A DNA stretch of 64,000 bases from Gemmatimonadota bacterium (GTDB taxonomy: Bacteria > Gemmatimonadota > Gemmatimonadetes > Palauibacterales > Palauibacteraceae): positions 62,001 to 126,000 of the forward strand of contig JAJDUL010000049.1 of assembly GCA_022826685.1 (NCBI GenBank), given 5' to 3'. Below are positions 55,601 to 62,012 of the stretch, in pieces. A program made the position numbers and the translations under genes. Below the pieces are notes generated by a model. That model saw only the letters and a program-made list of their open reading frames with translations. It was not told where the DNA came from and ran no database searches. Every line of letters starts with the position of its first letter. Position 1 is the stretch's first letter.

Positions 55601-55856
55601 TGCGATCGGCGAGGAACTCGTCCTCGCGCACGCGGGCGCGGACGTCTCCGGCTGGCTCTCGGGATACTATACGGTGCCGACCGCCGACATGCTGTATCAG
55701 ATCGAGCGCGGCTGGGAGGCGCTGCCGGACGCCATCGACCGTCTCAACATCCTCGTCGAGGAGCGCATGCCGGCGCTCTACACGGCGGTGCGGCAGGCGG
55801 GGATCCATCCCGACCTCGGAGAGCGGATCAGGGTGCCCGTTCCGCCGATGCGCTGA
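52695..55856 (+). CDS. Exported sortilin/VPS10-like BNR-repeat protein, copy 2
   Basis: The protein has 1053 residues and the same architecture as copy 1, closely similar throughout, including the signal peptide start MRTRS and the end of the protein (RVPVPPMR versus QVPMPPMR). The main difference is a shorter segment before the FlgD-like part, where copy 1 has about 30 extra residues rich in Glu and Gly. The ribosome site and about 35 bases before the ATG also match copy 1, so the duplication included the leader. It is followed by the M14 peptidase gene. Confidence 0.85.
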   Translation: MRTRSTLSVALWLVALSALTAAPRTALAQDSDMAAAVAALEWREIGPAIMGGRISDIAVVESDPSTFYVGVATGGLWKTMDHGTTFESVFDEQPMLSIGDVTIAPSNPNVVWVGSGEPQNRQSSPWGMGVFRSTDAGRTWTHLGLEETHHIARIEVHPRNPDVAYVAAMGHLWGSNPERGVYRTRDGGETWELVLYVDEHTGAIDLAMDPGDPMTLFAAMYQRQRKVWGFNGGGPGSGLYRTVNGGDTWTKLAGGLPGGELGRIGIDIYRRDGDLVMAIVEADKRAPGQVDPVGGAAVDPDRRTGIYKSTDRGETWTQVSATNNRPMYYSQIRIDPNDADRVYLGGRDLYRSSDGGRTFTPDAAAGVHPDHHALWINPANSDHLILGGDGGIAISWSRSDTWRQLRNLPLAQFYEIDVDDRDPYHVCGGLQDNGSWCAPSETWSDHGIRSRDWYNVGMSDGYFTVLHPDGETMLVEAEDGRMMRSNLKTGERLFLRPLGRPEGDEKDPPEYRWNWNAPIEASPGDPNTIYSGGNVLFKSIDYGQTWEQISPDLTKNIDRGALEIMGVPGSEPMMSANDGTTSFGSLVSIEESPLDPLVVYVGTDDGNLQVTRDGGATWTNTSPNMPGAPDQLYMTRIVASHADAGTVWVAGDQHRDDDMAPYMYVSDDYGASWRAITTGLPDGWSLNALAQHPRAANLLFAGNEIGTYFSIDAGSSWHPLRRNMPPAPVDDIKIQERENDLVVGTHGRGIWIMEDITPLEELSPAVLASDVHLFSSQAAVAYNPYTPQSFTPGIFAAENPPPGARIRYWLGSDVPETAGRATVRIADGEGNLLRTLDGSGTRGLHEVMWDLRLEPVPATLGGGDFYRAAATAPRVLPGAYTVRLEAAGRTLETSVTVRLDPRLNIGRDELTARQDALLRAYALANPTNEGVQAVARLRGHLSDIRARLAGHEAGESLTPEVEAVGAELDAIGEELVLAHAGADVSGWLSGYYTVPTADMLYQIERGWEALPDAIDRLNILVEERMPALYTAVRQAGIHPDLGERIRVPVPPMR

Positions 55857-55953
55857 AGGTCCGTTGCGGCGGGGGGCTTGGGCTTCCGGGCACGCCGTCG
55901 CCATAATGAGCACCGCTATCCCGCATGTGATCTGCTGCAAGGAGAGTCCGCAC

Positions 55954-58755
55954 ATGTCGTTCTTCGCCCCCCATCGGACCGCGGTCCGCGGAGCCCTGCC
56001 GACCGTCGCGATCGTCCTCGGAGTCCTGGCCGTCCGGCCCGGCCTCGCGCAGGAGCTGACGACCCCGGAGGCCTTCTTCGGCCACGAAATCGGCGCCGAC
56101 TACGAACTCCCGGACTACGGCGACCTCACCCGCTACTGGGAGACGCTGGCCGCCGAGTCCCCGCGCATGACGCTGCAGTCGATCGGGACGACGGCCGAGG
56201 GTCGCGACCAGCTGATGGCGATCGTCACCTCGCCTGAAAACCATGCGAACCTCGACGAGTACCGGGAGATTTCCGCCCGCCTCGCGCTCGCCAGGGGCGT
56301 GACGGAGGACGAGGCGCGAGAACTCGCCAGACGCGGAAAGGCCGTCGTGTGGATCGACGGCGGCCTCCACGCGACGGAGGTGCTCGGCGCGCAGCAACTG
56401 ATGGAGACGCTGTGGCAGTTCGTGAGCGGGACCGACGACGAGACGATGCGGATCCTCGACGACGTCATCATCCTCTTCGTCCACGCGAACCCCGACGGGA
56501 TGGACCTCGTCTCGAACTGGTACACGCGGGTCGAGGAGAAGACGGAGCGCTCCACGCGCGGGATCCCCGTCCTCTACCAGAAGTACGTGGGGCACGACAA
56601 CAACCGGGACTTCTACACGTCCTTCCAGCCGGAATCCGAGAACATGAACCGGCAGATGTACCGGACGTGGTATCCGCAAATCGTCTACAACCACCACCAG
56701 ACCGGACCCACCGGGACCGTGCTCTTCGCGCCTCCCTTCCGCGATCCCTTCAACTACAACATCGACCCCATGGTCATCACCGGGATCGATCTCGTGGGAT
56801 CCGCGATGCACTCACGCTTCACGGAGGAGGGGAAGCCGGGGGCGACGCGGCGGCGCGGCGCGAACTACTCCACTTGGTGGAACGGCGGCCTGCGCACGAC
56901 CCCCTACTTCAAGAACATGATCGGGCTCCTCACGGAGACGATCGGGAACCCGACGCCGATGGAGATCCCGCTCATCCTCGAACGGGTTCTGCCCAACGAC
57001 AACCTGCCCGCGCCGATCGAGCCGCAGCCGTGGCACTTCCGACAGTCGGTCGACTATTCGGTGACCGCGAACAAGGCGGTGCTCGACGTCGCCTCGCGCT
57101 ATCGCGAGACCTTCCTGTACCGCATCTGGCGCATGGGGATGAACTCGATCGAGCGCGGCAGCAGGGACAGCTGGACGATCCACCCGAGGCGGGTGGACTG
57201 GCTGCGCGACGAGATGCGGGCCGGGGCGGCGGAGGCGGACTTCGCCCGCAACGTGGGCGGCTTCGGCGGGAGCCGCGGCACGCGGGCGGACTACGACAGG
57301 CTGTTCGATCCCGACCTGCGCGATCCCCGCGGGTACATCCTCCCCTCGGACCAGGACGACTTCCCGACCGCGACGAAGTTCGTCAACTCGCTGCTCGAGA
57401 ACGGCGTGATCGTCGAGCGGGCGACGTCCGACTTCAGCGTGGGCGGCAGGCAGTATCCCTCCGGCTCCTACGTAGTACAGGCCGCGCAGGCCTTCCGGCC
57501 GCACGTCCTCGACATGTTCGAGCCGCAGGACCACCCGGACGACTTCCTCTATCCGGGGGCGTCGCCGACCCCGCCGTACGACAACGCGGGCTGGACGCTG
57601 GCGATCCAGATGGGGGTCGAGTTCGACCGCATCCTGGAGAGCTTCGACGGACCGTTCGAGGAGATCACGGAGTGGAACGCGAGCCCCATGCCGGGGACGG
57701 TCGCGGACGCGGGTGGCGCGGACGGCTTCCTGTTCAGCCATGAGGCGAACAACTCGTTCGCGGCGATAAACCGCCTGCAGGCGTCGGGGCACGAGGTCTA
57801 CTGGCTCACTTCGCCGCTGCGCGAGGACGGCCGGATGCACCCGGCCGGCACCTTCTACGTCAAGAGTCGGCGAGGGACGGACGACGCGGTCGAGTCGCTG
57901 GCCGCCGAGCTGGGCATCGACTTCCAGGGTCTGGACGACGATCCGGACGCCGAAGCTCTGCGGCTGCGGGCGCCGCGCATCGCGCTCTGGGACACGTACG
58001 GCGGCTCCATGCCGTCCGGCTGGATCCGCTGGATCCTCGAGCAGTTCGAGTACGCGGACTTCGAACTCGTCTTCCCGCAGCGGCTCGACGCGGGAGGCCT
58101 GAGCGAGGACTACGACGTCATCATCTTCCCGCAGGGCGCCATCGGTACGCGGTTCCAGTTCGGCGGCTTCGGCGGACCGGAGCCCGAGACGATTCCCGAG
58201 GAGTACCGGGACCGGCTCGGCCGGGTCACCTCGGATGCGACGACGCCGGCACTGCTCGAGTTCCTCGAGGACGGCGGCTCGATCGTCACCATCGGCGGTT
58301 CGACGGCACTCGGGAACGAGCTGGGGCTTCCGCTCGAGGACCATCTCGTGAAGGACGGAGAACCGCTGGGTCGGGAGGATTACTACGTACCCGGGTCGAT
58401 TCTGAAGGTCACGGTGGACAACACGCGGCTCGTCGCCACGGGGGTTCCGTCGGAGCTCGCGGTATCGTTCAACAACAGCCCCGTATTCGGCGCCTCGGCG
58501 CTGGCGGCGAGGAACGACGGGGCGAACGGAGTTACTCCGCTCGCCTGGTTCGACGCCGACGCCCCTCTCATCAGCGGGTGGGCGTGGGGCCAGGAGTACC
58601 TGCAGGGTGGCGTGACGATGGCGGAAGCGAAGGTGGGCAACGGGCATCTGTACCTGTTCGGCCCGCTCGTCACGCGGCGCGCGCAACCGCACGGCACCTT
58701 CAAGTTCCTGTTCAACGCGATCGCCCTCTCGACCGCCGAGCCCGACCGGCCGTAG
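55954..58755 (+). CDS. Exported M14-family zinc carboxypeptidase-like protein
   Basis: The protein has 933 residues, much longer than the 300-residue catalytic unit. A signal peptide (to about 32) is followed by the M14 domain with zinc ligands H139 and E142 (GGLHATEV), the substrate-arginine-like region NNRDFYT, and H247 or H248 (YNHHQTG). The remaining 500 residues hold an extra domain, including a class-I glutamine-amidotransferase-like fold region without an obvious catalytic cysteine. It probably trims peptides at the cell surface. AAGGAG precedes the ATG; an upstream ATG at 55906 is less likely. Confidence 0.85.
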   Translation: MSFFAPHRTAVRGALPTVAIVLGVLAVRPGLAQELTTPEAFFGHEIGADYELPDYGDLTRYWETLAAESPRMTLQSIGTTAEGRDQLMAIVTSPENHANLDEYREISARLALARGVTEDEARELARRGKAVVWIDGGLHATEVLGAQQLMETLWQFVSGTDDETMRILDDVIILFVHANPDGMDLVSNWYTRVEEKTERSTRGIPVLYQKYVGHDNNRDFYTSFQPESENMNRQMYRTWYPQIVYNHHQTGPTGTVLFAPPFRDPFNYNIDPMVITGIDLVGSAMHSRFTEEGKPGATRRRGANYSTWWNGGLRTTPYFKNMIGLLTETIGNPTPMEIPLILERVLPNDNLPAPIEPQPWHFRQSVDYSVTANKAVLDVASRYRETFLYRIWRMGMNSIERGSRDSWTIHPRRVDWLRDEMRAGAAEADFARNVGGFGGSRGTRADYDRLFDPDLRDPRGYILPSDQDDFPTATKFVNSLLENGVIVERATSDFSVGGRQYPSGSYVVQAAQAFRPHVLDMFEPQDHPDDFLYPGASPTPPYDNAGWTLAIQMGVEFDRILESFDGPFEEITEWNASPMPGTVADAGGADGFLFSHEANNSFAAINRLQASGHEVYWLTSPLREDGRMHPAGTFYVKSRRGTDDAVESLAAELGIDFQGLDDDPDAEALRLRAPRIALWDTYGGSMPSGWIRWILEQFEYADFELVFPQRLDAGGLSEDYDVIIFPQGAIGTRFQFGGFGGPEPETIPEEYRDRLGRVTSDATTPALLEFLEDGGSIVTIGGSTALGNELGLPLEDHLVKDGEPLGREDYYVPGSILKVTVDNTRLVATGVPSELAVSFNNSPVFGASALAARNDGANGVTPLAWFDADAPLISGWAWGQEYLQGGVTMAEAKVGNGHLYLFGPLVTRRAQPHGTFKFLFNAIALSTAEPDRP

Positions 58756-58829
58756 GCGCCGCGGACCGGCTGGATCTGCGGTGTTGACAGCGAGTTGACG
58801 CAAGCGAGGAGGATGCGGTGTGTTCGCTC

Positions 58830-58845
58830 GCCGCATCCCTGCGGC
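58830..58845. other. Small perfect hairpin upstream of the 58897 gene
   Basis: GCCGCA (58830-58835) pairs with TGCGGC (58840-58845) around a TCCC loop, 75 bases after the M14 stop and 50 bases before the next start. It may end the M14 transcript or fold the next leader; there is no U-tract. Confidence 0.3.
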
Positions 58846-58896
58846 GTACCTTGCAGAGTCGACTCGGGAGGTGTCGTTGCGAAGGAAGAGGGCCGC

Positions 58897-59316
58897 ATGA
58901 GCGGCGAAATGATCGCGATTATCGCGGCCACCATCGCGCTGGCCGGCGTGATGGTGCCGGGCATGCGCGGGATGCGCCGCGACATGAACCGGCTGGAAGT
59001 CCGACTCACCGAGCGCATGGCGGCGTCGGAGACGAAGCTCACCGAACGCATGGCGGCGTCGGAGGCCAAGTTCACCGAGCGCATGGGAGCGCTGGAGGCC
59101 AAGTTCACGGAGCGCATGGGAGCGCTGGAGGCCAGGTTCACCGAGCGCATGGGAGCGCTGGAGACGAAACTCACCGAGCGCATGGGAGCGCTGGAGACGA
59201 AGCTCACCGAGCGCATGGGTGCGTCGGAGATGAAGCTCACCGAGCGCATCGCGCGGCTCGAGGGAGCGTTCGAGGGATCCACGCGCGGTCGGGAGCCGCG
59301 CAAGACGCGGCACTAG
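58897..59316 (+). CDS. Membrane-anchored coiled-coil protein built from 11-residue repeats
   Basis: The protein has 139 residues: an N-terminal membrane helix (about 3-22), then eight hendecads of the form TERMGALEAKF (one partial), making a near-perfect right-handed coiled coil, and a basic tail (RGREPRKTRH). The repeat is encoded by a 33-bp tandem repeat (59008-59262). AAGGAAGAGGG lies before the ATG at 58897. It resembles the protein at 886-1332 in plan. The start of the next glycosyltransferase gene lies eight bases after its stop. Confidence 0.8.
   Translation: MSGEMIAIIAATIALAGVMVPGMRGMRRDMNRLEVRLTERMAASETKLTERMAASEAKFTERMGALEAKFTERMGALEARFTERMGALETKLTERMGALETKLTERMGASEMKLTERIARLEGAFEGSTRGREPRKTRH
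59008..59262 (+). repeat. 33-bp tandem repeat, seven full copies and one partial
   Basis: Units start at 59008, 59041, 59074, 59107, 59140, 59173 and 59206; the partial eighth unit starts at 59239. Each begins with ACCGAGCGCATG or a one-base variant. Unit length is a multiple of three, so copy changes keep the frame of the coiled-coil protein. Some neighbouring units differ by only one or two bases. Confidence 0.9.
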
Positions 59317-59323
59317 TCGAACG

Positions 59324-60217
59324 CTGCCCTCGATCTCCGTCGTACTCAGCACGTACAACGCGCCGGACGAACTGGGACGCACGCTGTGCGGCTATCGGGC
59401 GCAGACGCACAGTGATTTCGAGGTGGTTATCGCCGACGATGGATCCGGCCCGGAGACGCGTGACCGGATCGAGCAGTTACGGGCGTCCGCCGGTCTCGAG
59501 ATCTCCCACCTGTGGCAGCGGGACGACGGATTTCGGAAGTGTCGAATCCTGAACCGCGCGATCGCGCAGGCCCGCGGAGACTACCTCATCCTTAGCGACG
59601 GCGACTGCATCCCGCGAGACGACTTCGTGGAGACGCACGCCCGGCTCGCCAGGCGAGGGCACTTCGTTTCCGGCGGAAGGGTTCGCCTCGCCCCCCACAT
59701 CGGATCCCGGATCCGGAGAAACGATGTGCTCGGTGGTTCGCTGTTCGACGAACGGTGGTTGAGGGCGAAGGGCGCGATCCTACGGGGTCGGGACCGCAAC
59801 AAGCTCACGGTTTCCGCGCGCCGCGCGGGGTGGCTCGACCGCCTGACGACGACGCGGGCGACGTGGAACGGGCACAACGCCTCGGCCTGGAAGACCGACC
59901 TCCTGCGCGTGAACGGCTTCGACGAGCGCATGACGTATCCGGTCGAGGACCGCGAACTCGGCGAGCGTCTCCGCAACGCCGGGATTCGCCCCATCCAGGC
60001 TCGGCACCGGGCGGTCTGCGCTCACGTCGAACACGACCGGCCGTGGCTGGATCCGGAAGCGCAGGCGACGAACGAACGACTGCGCGCCGAAACGCGCGGC
60101 GTGCCCCGGCCGCTCCAGATCTTCCAGGGTCTCGCGCGTGGTCGCGACTGGACGGAGCACGGGATTCGCAAGGGTCCGCGATCCGCCGAATCCGTCGGAC
60201 CCGACACTCACATGTAG
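59324..60217 (+). CDS. Family 2 glycosyltransferase, probable CTG start
   Basis: The protein has 297 residues and is a GT-A fold enzyme: SISVVLSTYN at the N-terminus, the nucleotide aspartate in IADDGSG, the metal DxD in LSDGDC, and the acceptor-side ED in VEDRELG. No ATG, GTG or TTG lies in frame upstream of the essential first strand. A CTG at 59324 gives an N-terminus that begins exactly at that strand. It ends with a 10-bp overlap with the convergent glycosyltransferase gene. It likely acts in surface glycan synthesis. Confidence 0.78.
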   Translation: MPSISVVLSTYNAPDELGRTLCGYRAQTHSDFEVVIADDGSGPETRDRIEQLRASAGLEISHLWQRDDGFRKCRILNRAIAQARGDYLILSDGDCIPRDDFVETHARLARRGHFVSGGRVRLAPHIGSRIRRNDVLGGSLFDERWLRAKGAILRGRDRNKLTVSARRAGWLDRLTTTRATWNGHNASAWKTDLLRVNGFDERMTYPVEDRELGERLRNAGIRPIQARHRAVCAHVEHDRPWLDPEAQATNERLRAETRGVPRPLQIFQGLARGRDWTEHGIRKGPRSAESVGPDTHM

Positions 60218-61029
60218 CGGTCGATTCCGCGTTCTGCGCGCACCGCGTCGGAGCGGAGCCGGTGTTCGAAGCGCTTGCGGCTCGCGGGATCCGGCGGGCG
60301 CAGCTCGTGCCAGAGGTGCAGGACGGGGACGGCGTAGCGGCCTTCCTTGCGGCGTACTCCGTTCCGGATGAGGCGTACGACGAGGTCGTTGTCCTCGAAG
60401 CCCCAGCCCTGGAAGCCCTCGTCGAAGCCGTTCACCGCCATGAAGTCGGAGCGCCACAGGGCGAGATTGCATCCCTTGACGCCACGCCACCGTCGCGGCG
60501 ACACCCGGCGCAGAGGTCCCAGCGGCACGCGCAGCAAAGGGGCGAACCGGTCCACGCGCCCCCGGAACCATTCACCGAGCCAGCGGACGGCGCTCCAGCG
60601 CACGATTCCGGGATCCTGCTCGATCGCGGTCCGCGAGAGTCCGGGGTCGAGCCTCACGCGGCTCCCGTGGACGAAATGCCCCGGCTCGGCGAGCCGGGCG
60701 TGCCTCTCGACGTAGTCCGGCCGCACGAGACAGTCGCCGTCGAGAAAGATGAGGTACGGCTGTTCGGTCGCGGCGGCGGCCCTGTTCCGGACCGCGGCCA
60801 GACGATACCCGCGGTCCTCCTGCCGGATGTGCCGCACCTCGATGCTGGATTCCTCTGCGTGCCGTTCGACGAGTTTCCGGGTGTCCGGGCCGGAACCGTC
60901 GTCCGCCACGACGATCTCGAACCGGCGGTACGTCTGTTCGGCGAGACTCCGCAGAACCGCGTCGAGCGCGTCGGGCCGGTCGTAGGTCGAGACGATGACC
61001 GCGATGGCGGGGCCGTCGAGCGCCTTCAC
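60208..61029 (-). CDS. Family 2 glycosyltransferase
   Basis: The protein has 273 residues with AIAVIVSTYDRPDALDAVL, the aspartate of VADDGSG, the DxD in FLDGDC and the catalytic-side GWGFEDNDLV typical of galactosyl- and chondroitin-type GT2 enzymes. The GTG at 61029 overlaps the sulfotransferase stop (GTGA), so the three minus-strand genes in this cluster are coupled. Its 3' end overlaps the plus-strand glycosyltransferase gene. The sugar donor and acceptor are unknown. Confidence 0.88.
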   Translation of the reverse strand: MKALDGPAIAVIVSTYDRPDALDAVLRSLAEQTYRRFEIVVADDGSGPDTRKLVERHAEESSIEVRHIRQEDRGYRLAAVRNRAAAATEQPYLIFLDGDCLVRPDYVERHARLAEPGHFVHGSRVRLDPGLSRTAIEQDPGIVRWSAVRWLGEWFRGRVDRFAPLLRVPLGPLRRVSPRRWRGVKGCNLALWRSDFMAVNGFDEGFQGWGFEDNDLVVRLIRNGVRRKEGRYAVPVLHLWHELRPPDPASRKRFEHRLRSDAVRAERGIDRYM

Positions 61030-62012
61030 GCCAGTGTCGTGTCCCGGGGATACGCGGGACACGCCACCGGGTAACCCGCGCGCTCCATGACGGGGCCGAA
61101 CGCGGCTTCGATCCGGGCCGCGTCCGCCGGATCCATCTCATCTTTCCAACCCTCCGCCTGCCCCCGGCGAATGAACTGCCCCCCGCCCAGGGCACGCCCC
61201 GCGTACGCCTCCGCGCCGTGACGCTCCTCGAGGTCCCGCATGGCCTCGAACGACCCGCGCGCCACCGCCTGGGAGAGTCGCTCGGACGTTCCCGCGGGAA
61301 CGTCTCCGGCGGAAACATGTGTCGCGGGGACCGCGCCGATGAAATCCGCCACGCGCCGCAGCGCCGCCTCGCGGTCGGCCACGAGGTCTTCATAGCGCAC
61401 GATGCAGACCCTCTCGCCGCCCTCCGCGCGTCGAAGCGCGGCCGCGACCTGCCGGTCCCATCTCCCCAGGTGCCGGTGCCAGCCGTCGAACGGAGCGCCG
61501 CCGGAGAGGTATCCGTCGACGAACCTCGAGAGCGTCATGTCACGGTCGTCGAACATCGTCGCGAACATGTGCCGGAACGAAACCAGGACCGCTCGCGGAT
61601 CGCGTACGAGATAGACGGTCCCCGGATAGCGGCGCGAATAGCGGGGATACTCGTTCCGGAAGACCCTCGGATCCGGAAGGTGGTCGTAGTCGGCGATCGC
61701 ATGGTCGCGACCGTGCACGAACGGGACGTAGTCGCCGACGTTGTACAGGTTCACGTCCTCGTGGCGATCGTCGGACAGGAGCACGGCCAGCATGTATGCG
61801 AGCCAGGTGTTCCCCGACTTCGGGTGTCCCACGAGGAAGACATCGGTGGACCGCAGGGCCCGGCGAAACTCGGGCTCCCGGAGCCGATTCCGAAGGCCGT
61901 CGCGCAGCCGGTAATACCCGACTCGGCGCTTGCCGCGACCGAACCATCGCTTGAAGGCCGGGACCGGGCGGCGGCGAACCCGGGGCGGGTCGAGCCTCGG
62001 GGGCCGGTTCAC
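61026..62012 (-). CDS. PAPS-dependent sulfotransferase
   Basis: The protein has 328 residues. The 5'-phosphosulfate loop is GHPKSGNTWLAYML and the 3'-phosphate site is VYLVRDPRAVLVSF; a late RRGQAEGWKDEM segment matches the family's GxxGxWK motif (here with changes). It transfers sulfate from PAPS to a hydroxyl of a sugar, lipid or small molecule. The GTG at 62012 overlaps the upstream stop (GTGA); a GTG at 62021 is an alternative. Placement between glycosyltransferases points to a glycan acceptor. Confidence 0.85.
   Translation of the reverse strand: MNRPPRLDPPRVRRRPVPAFKRWFGRGKRRVGYYRLRDGLRNRLREPEFRRALRSTDVFLVGHPKSGNTWLAYMLAVLLSDDRHEDVNLYNVGDYVPFVHGRDHAIADYDHLPDPRVFRNEYPRYSRRYPGTVYLVRDPRAVLVSFRHMFATMFDDRDMTLSRFVDGYLSGGAPFDGWHRHLGRWDRQVAAALRRAEGGERVCIVRYEDLVADREAALRRVADFIGAVPATHVSAGDVPAGTSERLSQAVARGSFEAMRDLEERHGAEAYAGRALGGGQFIRRGQAEGWKDEMDPADAARIEAAFGPVMERAGYPVACPAYPRDTTLA

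Noticed and set aside
49622-55955. Two very long minus-strand open frames over the BNR genes
   Set aside because: They are complements of repeated Asp-box codons in real genes; no domain, start context or composition supports them.
59008-59262. CRISPR-like array
   Set aside because: Units are directly adjacent with no unique spacers, and the repeat lies in frame inside a coiled-coil gene.
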